Assembly: GCF_016801865.2 (NCBI RefSeq)
Contig: NC_068939.1
Location: 156,494,240 to 156,558,239 of the forward strand
From: Culex pipiens pallens
Taxonomy: Eukaryota > Arthropoda > Insecta > Diptera > Culicidae
DNA: 64,000 nt
Reading direction: 5' to 3'
Shown: positions 24,295 to 34,965 of the stretch, in pieces
Layout: each line of letters starts with the position of its first letter
How positions within the stretch are numbered: the first letter of the stretch is position 1
Made by a program: the position numbers and the translations under genes
Notes under the pieces: generated by a model
What the model was told of the DNA's origin: nothing
Databases searched by the model: none
Seen by the model: the letters and a program-made list of their open reading frames with translations, nothing else

Positions 24295-24809
24295 CGTGCG
24301 AGTTTCGGTGGCCAGAGCTAGGATTCGCTAACGGGAACTTCTCTTCCAGACTCTGTCGATGGCGTTCTTCTCAGCAGGCTCTGAAACTCTGGGTGTGCGT
24401 GCGTGCGGATGTGTGTGTGTGCACGCCGTCAAACGCGCTGAAGACGACGGGAAAGAATCGCGATTTTTCCGGTTTCCGCGGCGAAAATTTGTCTCTTTTC
24501 CGGCGGAATTCACGCGTGGGCCACGTAGCGGGTTCTTTTCCGGTAGTTTTACCCGTGGACAGGTTGGTTTTTAACGAGCGAGGAGAGACAAAAGCACACG
24601 CACCACGACGATCGGCTTTTTTGCGAATGATGGCGGAGTTCGAGAACGCTTTCAGTTTAGCAGCAGAGGTACGACAGCTGTCAAACGGCAGGGATGCCAA
24701 CATTTATAATGTCTGCGCAGATTTGGGATAAAAAGTCTGTGCGTATCTGCGTGTATTAAGCTACAGAGAGGATTCGTTAATTCGAGAGAGCTCCGAGGTG
24801 AAAATGAAT
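24295..24809 (-). promoter_or_regulatory. Megator 5' leader and promoter region
   Basis: GC-richer sequence directly upstream of the Megator ATG, with a GTGTGTGTG run at 24412-24420. A CAGCTGTC motif lies at 24674. No TATA box was identified. The true start of transcription cannot be placed by reading alone. Confidence 0.4.
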
Positions 24810-25137
24810 GAGATACGATTTTTTGAAAATAAAAACTGGGGTTTTCGACGCGCCACGCTCAAAAATGGGAAAATGACGAAAACTTGAAAAAAAACGACTT
24901 TTTTCACTAAAACTGCGATAACTTGAAAATTTCAGCGATGACCTATACATCTAAGGGTACCAAATTTTTTGTAATTGAAATACGCAACTTTTGGTACCCT
25001 AACATAGGTCATCGCTGAAATTTTCAAGTTATCGCAGTTTTAGTGAAAAAAGTTGATTTTCCCGTTTTCGTCATTTTCCCATTTTTGCGCGTGGCGCGTC
25101 GAAAAACCCAGTTTTTATTTTCAAAAAATCGTATCTC
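24810..25137. mobile_element. 328-bp foldback MITE
   Basis: The arms of about 150 bp are nearly perfect inverse copies, running from GAGATACGATTTTTTGAAAA inward to GGGTACCAAA, with a loop of roughly 25 bp. It would form a long hairpin. No target duplication could be fixed with confidence. Confidence 0.75.
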
Positions 25138-25596
25138 AGAGTGTTGAAAACATAAAATTCACCATTTTTTGATATGTTATGTGAAATTTTCCGAGGAATC
25201 CGATAAAAATATTTTTAGACATAGGCCCTTTGGTCCCGAGAGCTTCAAAACAGCATTTTAAGTTTTCATATGACCTTTTCAAATGTTAAGCTAGATTTTT
25301 GAAACTTCTTACTATTTTTCCCAAATAGCCAAACTAATAACCTTTCTTTTGCGTCTAAGACAGCTAAAATCGAATGAAATGGCGCGGAGATATGATTTTT
25401 TGAAAAAAGTTGTTTTTTCGAAAATCGACGAAAATTGCCATTTTTTGGACCATCCTAACACGGCGTAGGTCACCCTAATGGCCAAACAAAAAAATATGGG
25501 TCTAATTGTTTCGGCAAAGGAACCCCCAGAATAATTCTGAGCCCGATCGGAGAACTTTTTTTTCGAATCATGCTGTTTTCGTGGGGAATTGCTGTA
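25138..25596. repeat. Diverged repeat, related to 46270-46450 and 47870-47940
   Basis: The segment 25445-25590, including GGCCAAACAAAAAAATATGG and TCGAATCATGCTGTTTTCGTGG, is found inverted at 46276-46380, and its last part directly at 47910-47940. Non-coding. Confidence 0.5.
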
Positions 25597-25790
25597 TCCA
25601 GGTTTTTAAGCGAAGATGGCGTTCGAATGGTGAACGCCCGAAATGTCAAAATCGCGCAGTAGCACCAACATTAGAAAAAAAAGTGGCTGTCATGCCATGG
25701 CACACTTTTTCCGTAATGTTGGTACCACTGCGTGATTTTGACATTTCGGGCGTTCACCATTCGAACGCCATCTTCGCTTAAAAACCTCGA
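25597..25790. mobile_element. MITE family B, copy 1
   Basis: 194 bp with inverted repeats of more than 70 bp starting (T)CCAGGTTTTTAAGCGAAG, flanked by TA (25595-25596 and 25791-25792). The second copy at 27000-27842 has the same sequence but is split by a retrotransposon. The centre has CATGCCATGGCAC, itself palindromic. Confidence 0.85.
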
Positions 25791-25792
25791 TA

Positions 25793-26999
25793 GAGATGGC
25801 CATCGTCCTCCAAAAACGGTTATTTCAAATGCAGTTTTGTTTCGGCATCCACTCACCCGGCGCTGATGGCGTTGCTGTCGTGACAGCTCGCCCGTTGTTT
25901 AGAAATGAAGTGAGGTAGAACAGTGCGCCCTTTACCCTAATATGCTCTTTTATAGCAAAATGAATTCTGAGAGGGAAAGTAGAGAGAAGAGAGCCGTACG
26001 GTACAGCCCGACGGCGCTAGATAGGTTGATGTACGATCGCGAATGTAAATAAACTAAGTATTCAGCCAACACCGGCTTGGTTCGCAGAACCCCCGCGTAT
26101 TTTGTACCGCCCCGATCGCGTGAAATAAAGTGTTTAGTGGGCACATCAAACTGTGTTATTTCTTCGGCCTTATTTTGAAGAAAGGTCGTTGACCCGCGTG
26201 TGCTCTGGACGAGCTGTGAAAACCCCCCCCCAAAATACAGTCCACTATTTTTGAAGGGCTCGATCCGGAACACCCGTCTTTTCTCAGTTTGTGTGATGTG
26301 TTTTTGTTTTTAAGTTGAGCGTGAGCACGTGCAAGGCAGCACATGAGGACACAAAAATGTATGGAATTCAGGAATTCTAACGGTGACTTTGCACAGGACT
26401 TTGCAGGACAAGATCTGGGCATCCTCGGCTATGGCCTTTTGCCCCACTATTAGCCCGGTAGGCCTGCTCAACTGCCTGCCGATGTCGAGGCTGCTGCTGA
26501 GGGGCCCGCTACTGTGGAGGAAGCCAGATCCTGTGGTGGAGTCATCTCCTTCGGAGCAACCTGCTTATCCTTCGTGGACTGCTGCTCAGATTGCTGCTGC
26601 TGGTCGTCCTTTTGGCCTTTTGGCGATGTTGCTTGAGTGGCATCTTCTTCTACAGTTGAGTTTCTGTGGTTCTGTTTTGATGTAAATTTTGCGGCAGCGT
26701 TTTTTGGAATCATTGCGGCTTTTTTGTCTCATTTGCCACTTTTTGCTTGGCGCAACTTAACTGCGCCGAGAACTCTTTCCCACTGCAGTCAAGGCGTTCT
26801 AGCAGGATTCTAGCAGAGTTCTCACAGAGCTGCATATTCTTACAGCATTCTAGCAGAAATGTTTCACCATTCTAGCAGGATTCTGGCAGAACCAGCTCTG
26901 CTAGAATATTTCGTGACTGGGTTTGTTTAGCTCAAGCGGAATTTTGATCGGAATTTAAACGGAACGCGCTGACCGGGTAGCTGTCAATATAGAGTAATA
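25793..26999. other. Unclassified intergenic stretch
   Basis: 25850-26150 has moderate GC, two AATAAA motifs (26048, 26125) and a CCGATCGCGTGAAATAAAG segment, and could be the decayed end of an LTR; no partner LTR or primer site was found. 26770-26920 repeats the word TTCTAGCAG in both orientations, and a related piece is at 30285-30305. Confidence 0.3.
26468..26713 (-). CDS. Hypothetical small ORF, doubtful
   Basis: 81 codons on - from an ATG in the context GCCGCAATGA. The product is low-complexity: Lys/Gln-rich, then Ala/Ser/Pro-rich (TVAGPSAAAST). I do not recognise it. Codon use looks gene-like and GC is higher than its neighbours, so it may be a fragment of a retrocopied host gene or of an element. 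No splice sites or poly(A) signal were tied to it. Confidence 0.2.
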   Translation of the reverse strand: MIPKNAAAKFTSKQNHRNSTVEEDATQATSPKGQKDDQQQQSEQQSTKDKQVAPKEMTPPQDLASSTVAGPSAAASTSAGS

Positions 27000-27177
27000 T
27001 CAAGGTTTTTAAGCGAAGATGGCGTTCGAATGGTGAACGTCTGAAATGTCAAAATCGCGCAGTAGCACCAACATTAGAAAAAAAATGTGGCTGTCATGCC
27101 ATGGCACACTTTCTTCGTAATGTTGGTACCACTGCGTGATTTTGACATTTCGGGCGTTCACCTTTCGAACGCCATTT

Positions 27178-27812
27178 ACAAATTCAATTCAATTGTGTTT
27201 TTATTAGAATTTAACAGTTCTGCTCCAGGATGTTACATTTGCAATTCAGAGATTTGGAGAACCTTTCAACTGAGATCAATTCATAAGCCTTTGCAGGGAG
27301 GATACATATTTCTAAGTTTAGATTTTGCTAACTGGGTGTTCTTTTAGGGAAAATAAATTTTGAGAAAAAACCCTAGATCTATGTTTGGCTTAAAAACTAA
27401 TATCACAGTTGTTGACGGAGGAGTGCTTCGATGAGCGGATTCGTTGACATCCCACATGAAGTCCTGAAGGTTCTCGTTGCCTTTTCGATGCTTGCGTCGA
27501 TGGTGTCGACGCCGGCCAGCTTGTGTAGATCGTCGGTCGGGTACCACGGGTCCAGGTTGTGCACCATCTTGAGCAGCTTGTTCTGCTTCACCTGGAGTCG
27601 CTTTCGGTGCGATTTGGCGCAGTTGCCCCAGACCGCAGCAGCGTAGGTCAGCATTGGACGGATGATGCACTTTATCACTAGCGACTTGTTCTTGATGCTC
27701 AGCTTCGACCGCCGATTCAGCAGGGAGTAGAGCGCTTTGATGGACCGATCCACCTTCCCGATGATGTAGTTCACGTGCTTGTCGTACTTTAGCTTCTTGT
27801 CATGCACCACAC
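27178..27812 (-). mobile_element. 5'-truncated Jockey-like non-LTR retrotransposon
   Basis: 635 bp inserted in the family B MITE with a 13-bp target duplication. On - it contains the last part of a reverse transcriptase, then a short 3' untranslated region ending in a TTGAATTGAATTTGT-like tail. Truncation at the 5' end with an intact 3' end and a target duplication is the usual outcome of target-primed reverse transcription. Confidence 0.85.
27403..27810 (-). pseudogene. C-terminal fragment of a non-LTR reverse transcriptase
   Basis: An open frame of about 135 codons with the C-terminal thumb-like features of Jockey-clade enzymes: an RSIKALYSLL segment, TYAAAVWGNCAKSH, a basic LQVKQNKLLKMV stretch and DLHKLAGVDTI. 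The YVDD catalytic box and the endonuclease lie upstream in full-length elements and are absent here, so it cannot act on its own. No internal stop is seen, which fits a recent insertion. Confidence 0.8.
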
Positions 27813-27842
27813 TCGAACGCCATTTTCGCTTAAAAACCTGGA

Positions 27843-28164
27843 TACTTGCGTATGTATTGCGTGTACGTACACGAAAATAAAGTGAGGTTAAATTTTGTCA
27901 GCCAGCAAAATCAAATGGTGCGCTAGAGTGCGTACGCGAAACGTCATAAAGCTGTCGGTGATAAAGCTCTATACTTAGCGCCCTGTTCAAATGTTGCTCC
28001 AGCAAATGTGTATTTTTAAAAACCCAACATTGAGTTAAATTACGTAACCGTGCAGCCACCGACATCCGCAACTGCTGCCAACTGTACCAAATCGGAAAAT
28101 TTGGCGCATTCGCAAGCAAATCACCAACAAACCAGCACGCACGAACGCGTCGGAGCAGCAAAAA
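27843..28164 (+). promoter_or_regulatory. Promoter and leader exon of the ubiquitin-like gene
   Basis: About 320 bp between the MITE and a splice donor at 28165. The end of this stretch (about 28040-28164) reads as a leader exon: CA/GC-rich, and no ATG between 28040 and the donor. The transcription start is not known. Confidence 0.5.
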
Positions 28165-28238
28165 GTAAGCTGAAAATAGTGAGAAAAAAAACTTGTGATT
28201 TTTCGTTGTTACAATTTTCTGTTTCCTTTCTTTCGCAG
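28165..28238 (+). other. 5' UTR intron of the ubiquitin-like gene
   Basis: Donor AAAAA/GTAAGC at 28165; acceptor TTTCTTTCGCAG at 28238 after a good pyrimidine tract. The 74-bp length is typical of mosquito short introns. The ATG lies 10 bp into the next exon. Confidence 0.7.
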
Positions 28239-28247
28239 CAACCAACA

Positions 28248-29219
28248 ATGCATATCATTATCAAGAGTCTGGCCACAAAGTGCGGAAAGCACTTTACACT
28301 GCAGGTTGAACCATCCAACACCGTTCAGGACGTGAAGGTCATGATCCAGCAGAAGGCCGGATGTCCCACCGAGCAACAGTGTTTGATTGCGGACAGTAAG
28401 GTCATGGAGGATGGCCGCACCTTGGCGGACTACAGCGTCCAGGACAAGGGCACCATTCACGTGGCGCAACAAGCGGGCGGACCGTGCACAGATTGCAACC
28501 CCTCGATGGAGATCTTGGTCAAGACATTGTCCGGGAAGACCATCGCGCTGCGTCTACGTAGCTTCAACTCCGTTGGCGATGTGAAGATTATGGTCCAGGA
28601 GAAGGAAGGATTCCCCCCTAACCAACAGCGTCTTATCTTCGACTACCAGCTACTGGAGGATGGCCGCACCTTGGCGGGTTACAACGTTAAGCATGGGGAC
28701 ACCATGCTGCTTCTGCTACAATCGGGAGGATCATGCGACGTTTGCAACCCCAACATGGAGATTATGGTGAAGTCGTTGACCGGCAAGACCATGACGATGC
28801 CAGTTCGACGTTTCAACACCGTAGAGGAGGTAAAGATCATGATCCAGCAAAAGGAGGGAATCCCTCTGGATCAGCAGCGTCTGGTTTTCAACAGTAAGCA
28901 ACTTGACGATGAACGCACCTTGGCGGACTACTGTATTCAGAACAAGGACACCATTCACCTTTTGATACGACTGGGAGGACCATGCAATGTTTGCAACCCC
29001 TACATGGAGATTTACGTTAAGCTTTCGGCCGGGAAGACCATGACGCTGCGGCCTCGACGTTTCAACACCGTTAAGGATGTGAAGAACATGATCCTGGAGA
29101 AGGAAGGCTACCCTCCAAACCAACAGCGTCTGATCTTCAACCAACAGGAACTGGAAAATGGCTGCTCGCTGTCGTACTACAACATTCAGGACAAGGATAT
29201 CATTAACCTTGCGCTCTGA
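28248..29219 (+). CDS. Diverged polyubiquitin-like protein, four ubiquitin-like domains with CxxC linkers
   Basis: 323 residues. Domains begin at Met1, Met87, Met170 and Met253. Each keeps the ubiquitin frame: the KTLTGKT-like first hairpin, NTVxxVKxMIQxKEG helix, PxxQQRLIF and EDGRTLADY. Domains 1-3 end in Gly-Gly followed by an eight-residue spacer of the form xCxxCNPx before the next Met; domain 4 ends INLAL with no diglycine. The Lys48 position is Lys in domains 1 and 3 but Gln in 2 and 4, and Lys63 is lost in all. True polyubiquitin is head-to-tail identical with no spacers, so this is a neofunctionalised relative. It may be cut by deubiquitinases after Gly-Gly or act as an uncut multi-domain binder; both are inference. 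ATG 28248 is chosen because upstream codons lie in an intron. The symbol is left blank because no orthologue is recognised. Confidence 0.88.
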   Translation: MHIIIKSLATKCGKHFTLQVEPSNTVQDVKVMIQQKAGCPTEQQCLIADSKVMEDGRTLADYSVQDKGTIHVAQQAGGPCTDCNPSMEILVKTLSGKTIALRLRSFNSVGDVKIMVQEKEGFPPNQQRLIFDYQLLEDGRTLAGYNVKHGDTMLLLLQSGGSCDVCNPNMEIMVKSLTGKTMTMPVRRFNTVEEVKIMIQQKEGIPLDQQRLVFNSKQLDDERTLADYCIQNKDTIHLLIRLGGPCNVCNPYMEIYVKLSAGKTMTLRPRRFNTVKDVKNMILEKEGYPPNQQRLIFNQQELENGCSLSYYNIQDKDIINLAL

Positions 29220-29278
29220 ATGGAAGAGATATACAAGCTCTAAACATTCCTTCATTTGATTTCAATCAGAAGCTAATC

Positions 29279-29284
29279 AATAAA
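29279..29284 (+). terminator. Poly(A) signal of the ubiquitin-like gene
   Basis: AATAAA 60 bp after the stop codon, so the gene is short and complete. Confidence 0.75.
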
Positions 29285-29299
29285 GTCGTAACATTAAGT

Positions 29300-31689
29300 T
29301 GCTCTTGCAATTTCGGGAATATTTGAAAAAGAAATAATTAATTAAAAAGATGCGACTGCTAACGTCCAATTCAAAAGAAAACAACTCGCTCATTCCTGGC
29401 CCATTTTCGCCGCGAGAGCAAACCATTAATCAACTGCCAAAATCATTCATTAAAATCGCAAGAGAGAGAGAACATCAGCAGCCATTTTCAAAATACTCGC
29501 ATGTGAAGCATATTTTTATGCTGTGTGTGCGAGGATGTGCGGTTTGTTTTCATTTTTCAAACGCCAGCGATGTGCCCGGTGCGTTGGTATGAGTGCGGGC
29601 GAGTTGACGCGAGAGAGCAATCTAGCTTCTTCGCTCGCTCTCTTTCGGAGATTTGCGTGAGCAAAGAATGCACGTTTAACTAAAACTGATTAAATTTGGC
29701 TAAATTGGATCCATTTTGACTACTTCTGCTAAAGTAGCCAAAAGTGATTAAATTTCAATAGATTAAGATTAAATCAATTTAAATTGAATATTTTTTGGCG
29801 AATTCTGAACATAACGGTAAACATTAAAGAAAAATTAGGCAACAAATTGCGTTAAACTTCCAAATTAGGCTTGTTTTAGACTATTCGTTACATTTCCATT
29901 CCATCTCTTATCCGCTATTTTCACAAGTTTTTCCATAATTCTTCACAGCAAAGAAGCGGCTGATGTGACAAAACATCAAACTCGAATTCTGACAATCACA
30001 GAAGAAGAGAATAGTACAAAGAAAACGAAACATTGTGCGGTCAAAAAGAATCGACAAATTTGTTCCTGGTGGCACGTCAGTTCGTCAGTTGTATAATCCC
30101 CTAGGAGTACTAAGGTGGGCCCGAACCCAAATATGAGCTTGATTGGTTCAGACAGGACCTTTGCTTTGACTTTGAAGTTCAATTGGGATTTAACCCGTAA
30201 AATCGGTGCGTTTTAATTTTTACCGATTATGAGCCTCTTTACGATTTTAATTTTTTTTTGAAACGTCATGAGCCCAAACTCTGTTAGAATCCTGCTAGAA
30301 CGTCGTGACTGGGACTTTGCCGAAGAGTGCAAACAGATTTATTCACTATAGAGATATTTCTGACACGCACGTAAATAATGCACAATAAAACACAAATTCA
30401 AAAATGAAAGCATTTGAAAATTGAAGAATAATATTGTGTAATATATAATTGAATAATTATTCAAAAATGCATGAATCGAAAAAAATAAAAAAGAATCGAA
30501 AAACTAAAATTCTAAATCTTTGAAATTTTGATGTTAGAAATTGAACATCTGGAATTGTCATATTTAAAAATCCTTCAATTTGCAAATTGAAATTTCTAAA
30601 TTCTTAAATTATTTTTTCCTCAAACTTAACTTAGATAAATGTACCCTCCCTGTAAAGGCTTATGAATTGCTCTAAGTAGAAAGGTTCTCCAAATATCTGA
30701 AATAAAAATGTGACATCCTGCAGAAGAACTGTTAGAATGTAACATGTATTTAAACACTAATTGAAATTGAAAATTAAATTCTTAAATAATAGAATCCTTT
30801 AATCTTGCCTTTAATTCTAAAAATTCTAAATTCTTAAATTCTGAAACAATAAAAATTTCGTGTTTCGATTACACCGAGTGAAACTTGGCAAGGACTTTGG
30901 ATAATTGAGTACGAACTCAAATTAATTTTTAAAATCTCTAGATTTTTGAGTTTTTTTATTTTGTTAGCAATTTTTTTTCAATTAACCGAATTTTAAATAC
31001 TTACTTTTTTTCAATTTTAAGATCTTATTTTTTTAACTTTTGAATTTTGGAATATCTATTTGTATGTCTGATCTTTTGTATTTTTCTGCTAGAAAATTAA
31101 ATAATTGTTGTTATGAATTATCCCTCTGGTTCGGATTAAGTTACAAACATTTTCCTAAAAGTGCTGCAAAAAACATTCAGGAGAACTTTTTTCTTTGTTT
31201 TGATATGTATATAGAAAAAACTGAAAAAAATTTGCATGAATTGTTTGATAAACTTATCAACTACAAAACCCTCACGCATTTGACGTAAGATTTATCATCA
31301 TACTATTTTTACAATCAATTTTTTTTAAAAGTGCAATTAGGGACACTTGATCCATGCATTTCTACCAAGATTTTTACAGTCACTGGAATCAGCCTCAAGC
31401 TTAATTAAATGGTCAAGTTTTTCTTACATAGTTTCCTTTAGTATAGTTGTAGATGACTTTCTGCAGTTAGAACCTTTATTCAAATATTTAGTAGACACAA
31501 ATTACCAGCTTATGTAAACATGCTCAATTTTGGTCTAAAAAATAATATTTTTAGTTTTGATACATTTTACATACTAAACTTGTTATGTTTTGAACACAAA
31601 TGTTCAGGCTTTATGTGAAATTGCTGTAACTTACTTATAGAAAATCAATAGTTTGGATGAATAAGAAACATTTTGCTTAAGATTTCTTC
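29300..31689. other. Intergenic, AT-rich, no gene seen
   Basis: 29460-29480 and 29605-29650 hold GAGAGAG / CTCGCTCTC motifs of the kind bound by GAGA factor in flies; function here is not shown. 30270-30310 repeats the TTCTAGCAG-type words of 26.8 kb. From 30360 on it is mostly A+T with short direct repeats of AAATTCTTAAATT. Confidence 0.35.
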
Positions 31690-31950
31690 GCCAGTTTAAA
31701 ATATTTTTTTAAAGCGCTTGGTGGTCCTCTTAAACCTTTAGGTTTCATCAACGGATCCACAGACGTGTATCGTTCTTTTTGCGACAAGACACCGCCTCCC
31801 GGGTCTCCTAAGTGTGAAGGTATGGCACGGAGAGAGGGCACCGAATACCTATATAAACACTTAGAATTATTTGCGTCCGCCTCAGGATTCGAACCAGCGA
31901 CCTCTGGATTGTGAGTCCAGTGCGCGGTACGATTGATCCACACAGGCGGA
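31690..31950 (-). mobile_element. tRNA-Val(CAC)-like SINE, full copy
   Basis: The head at 31950-31874 has A box GTGTGGATCAATCG, anticodon loop CTCACAA and B box GGTTCGAATCC. The body follows with GGTATTCGGTGCCC, CTCCGTGCCATAC and CACTTAGGAG, the same words in the same order as in the copy at 34098. No poly(A) or poly(T) hallmark is clear at its 3' end. Confidence 0.75.
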
Positions 31951-32279
31951 TCAATGTTTAAGCTTTCAATTCATGCAAAAAAGTTCTTATAAAAAAATTA
32001 CTCTAGATATGTTGTATAGTTTAGTGAGAAATCAAGAAAGTAATGTGCGATACAAAAAAAGGGGATAAAGTCTCCCACTCTCACCTAATTATATCGAATA
32101 CAAAATTATTTAAACGTTTGTAATTTTCAGTCGCATTCAAATAAGCAAATCCAAATCATGATGTTTTTTTCATCAAAAACTATACGAATTTGTTGTCCCC
32201 ATTAAAATTATTTGCTATCCGTACTCAAACTTGAGTACACGCACAAATTGCACAACCCTGCCGCAGCGTGTAAAAAATC
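31951..32279. other. Short intergenic stretch
   Basis: AT-rich, with no ORF or repeat that I can name. It leads into the leader-like block. Confidence 0.3.
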
Positions 32280-33640
32280 AAATCGAATCGCGAGAGAGCG
32301 AGAGAACCACGCTCGTGGAAACTTTTCTCCTGCCTTGACATCCAATCGTTGTCCAAACGTCTTGTGAAGATGTCGGCGGAGTGTTGTTTCGTGTAAAGTC
32401 GAGAAAAAAAAAACTCAAAAAATACTTGAAAATCATTACAAAATTGATCGAATCACTAGTGGAACCGTGTTCCCCCCCAATCGGATCGGGTGTCGTCGTG
32501 TGTCCTCGCGGGAAGTGGGCGGATTCGTCGCGGCCTGGGAGCAGTGTTTTTGAGGCTGCCCTTTTTCGAGTGAAGGAATTTTTTGGCTTGGCTTGGGCGC
32601 CTGGTGTGAGAATTTTTCTTCTCCTGACAGCGCCCTCCCGGACGGGGTTTGGGTCACACTGCTTTCCGTGTGTGGCCAGCACCTCACGCGGCGTAAAATG
32701 GCCTCGTGCCTGATGGAAGCGGTCCGGATTCCGGCCGAATGAAGTAAGAGTGAAGAAGGGTAGAGACCCGCTATGAGGTCGTCGAGGAACGGAACGAAAA
32801 TTTCGGAAGAACCAGTCAAAATGGTGCTGATGCTGCCAAAAGTGACAATCATGGTTGTCTAGAGCTAGTTTGACCTCCCACTGAGCAAAATAAAGGTCTG
32901 GATTCGGGATAAAATTATATAATACAGCAAGAAAGGATTGTCTTCGAATCATAGCGGAACTGGATCCGTGCAATTTCAATTTCTGCAAGTAATTAATTGA
33001 CCGAACCTCGCCCCCCAACAAGGAATATTAAATCCACCGTTGAAGCAGCGTAACCCGTAGCAGGTTCCGTGAAAAGTGGGCCGCGCCACCACTCGTCGCG
33101 GGCCACAACTGGCCGAATAAGGTCAAAACAAGAAATTCAACTCGCGTTGGCCTGGTCTGGTTGGCGCTGGCTGGCTGCGGCTGGCGTTTTTTCGCAGGTG
33201 GGCGAACACCGTGGAAGCGCATTAAGCGCGAGTGAGTGCGTATTTCGGGTTGGTTTTGTGACCGCAGAGGGGAAAAGAAGAAATCGAGTCGCGGGGATCG
33301 CAAATTTCAGCTAATCGTGGAGCCGCAGGGGAAAGATATCTGTGAATCTGTGTCGTGTCCGTACAGCTTGTGTGAATGTTTACAAAGTTGGCTCCGAGGA
33401 AAAAAAAGGCTACAAAGTGAAGTGAATAACCCCGATAATCAGCGAGAGATAAGGAAAAATAAAGTGTATTATTCCAATCCTACGATCTGCTGAATTTAAT
33501 GTCTGCTCGTCGTGTGTTTGTTCCGTGGGAATAGAGGCAGAAGGAGCAGCAGTGCCAGAGAGGTCGCGTACACCGGGGCAAAACCCTGTGTGTTTGGGAT
33601 AGAAGCAGACTCGCAGAGCCGTGTGCGGATAGAATTTCAA
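32280..33640 (+). promoter_or_regulatory. Promoter and 5' UTR exon(s) of an unidentified + strand gene
   Basis: A GC-richer, non-repetitive island. At 32288-32306 lies GCGAGAGAGCGAGAGAACC (GAGA motifs). The later part has the many GTGAAGTGAAT- and GTGTGTG-like words common in long insect leaders, and it ends AATTTCAA/GTAAGT, a strong donor at 33641. No long ORF begins here, so coding exons should lie downstream, probably beyond this window. There may be more than one leader exon or start within it. Confidence 0.45.
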
Positions 33641-34097
33641 GTAAGTTCAAAATATCGATCCACTCCGGTGGAAAAACTACTCCGCTAGCGTAGAGAGAGT
33701 TAGTAGTCACACAAAATACTCGTTACATTTCCAAAAGAACGTAAAATTCACCCCCTAAGACTTAACCCCGCTCCTGAACAGGCTGCGATATAAAAATAAT
33801 TTTTTACCAAATCAGTAACAACATTTGAAAAGGGTGATACCTGTATCCCTGCCGTTTCGAGAAAATCCAAATTCAAAATTTTGCAAACAAAACCTTTTAC
33901 ACGCAAAATGAATAAAAATCATAAATTTTGTAAAAGTTCAATAGAAAATAGCATACATTTCATCATACCCAACAATTTGAAATTGTTTCTACTATTTTTG
34001 CTACTAAACATCGAGAAAAAGAAATTAAGCTCTTTTGAAAAACGTGCCTTCAGTTTCGTCGTCCAGAATTCATAGTATCATACAGATCTGTTTTTGT
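33641..34097 (+). other. Start of a presumed long intron
   Basis: Begins with GTAAGTTC. Sequence is AT-rich and unclassified up to the SINE. Confidence 0.35.
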
Positions 34098-34300
34098 CCC
34101 GCCCGTGTGGATCAATCGGACCGCGCACTGGACTCACAATCCAGAGGTCGCCGGTTCGAATCCCGCGGCGGGCGCTCTAAAATTCTTTGTGTAAATATGG
34201 GTATTCGGCGCCGTCGCTCCGTGCCATACTCTAGTACACTTAGGAGCCCAGGGCGGCGAAGTCCTTGTAGTTAAAAAGGAAGACACTAGTGGTGGGTACT
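34098..34300 (+). mobile_element. tRNA-Val(CAC)-like SINE, full copy
   Basis: The head at 34098-34174 keeps an almost perfect cloverleaf: CCCGCC/GGCGGG acceptor pairing, CTGGA-CTCACAA-TCCAG anticodon arm and a GGTTCGAATCC B box. The body has GGTATTCGGCGCC, CTCCGTGCCATAC and CACTTAGGAG. The attached body makes it a SINE rather than a tRNA gene. Confidence 0.78.
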
Positions 34301-34965
34301 AGCAATGGTGGCCGACAGCTATAAAGTCAACTTCGTTTCGTTTTTCGTTTCTGTTTTTGTTGTAGAGTTGTGGTCAGAGACATCAGAAACATACATTTAG
34401 ATTGATTTTGTGAATTTGCAATAACGAAAATTTAATGTGTCTAAATATACGTCGGAAGTTGCAGTAAACAAAATATTTGCCCCTCGTGATTGGGTGAAAA
34501 TAAAAGGACGGTTTAGTTCGCTTTACAAGAATCTGGCGGAAACCCTATTTATTGACATTAGAAGTTATAGCCCTTTTGGAAAGTTGTTACGTTGATTTTG
34601 AATTAAATTTTGAATTTCTAAAAAGCTAGTTGAAAATGAGGATTGTTCGAGCACGATTCGTACACCGAGTGGGATAAATTACGACAAGTGTTGAGCAACA
34701 TTTTAAAAGAGCACATAAGCATTTTACTGTGTGAAAATCAAAACAATCTTGAAAAGAATTTGTAATTTGCGAACAAGTTCACTTGAATAGCCTCATTTGA
34801 CGGCTGAAAGTAGAACTTTTCAGTCATTGTTTCGAAAAGTAATACTTTTTAAATCTGTTCTAAATCTAAACTATAATTGAAACTAATTTCTCATATTAAC
34901 AATTTAAACAAAGCCAAAAAACGGAAGCAAGAATTTCGAAAGAATATTAAATATGTTAAATTATA
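34301..34965. other. Intronic stretch, unclassified
   Basis: Around 34795-34850 the words CTGAAAGTAGAACTTTTCAG and TTTCGAAAAGTAA match the palindromic motifs at 35890-35990, so part of this is an interspersed repeat. Nothing else is recognised. Confidence 0.35.

Larger units (their letters stand above)
27000..27842. mobile_element. MITE family B, copy 2, split by a retrotransposon
   Basis: Left part 27000-27177 and right part 27813-27842 together make a full element of about 195 bp ending GGA/TA like the termini of copy 1. The 13 bp TCGAACGCCATTT occur on both sides of the insertion (27165-27177 and 27813-27825) as the target duplication. Confidence 0.85.

Noticed and set aside
25850..26470. 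Solo LTR
   Set aside because: AATAAA motifs and moderate GC are suggestive, but no partner LTR, primer site, matching ends or target duplication was found.
28050..28247. In-frame N-terminal extension of the ubiquitin-like protein
   Set aside because: It starts at GTG, runs through a sequence with clear donor and acceptor, and has no ubiquitin-like features.
34098..34174. tRNA-Val(CAC)-like cloverleaf
   Set aside because: The same head occurs at three other places, and two copies carry the same non-tRNA body, so it is a SINE and not a tRNA gene.
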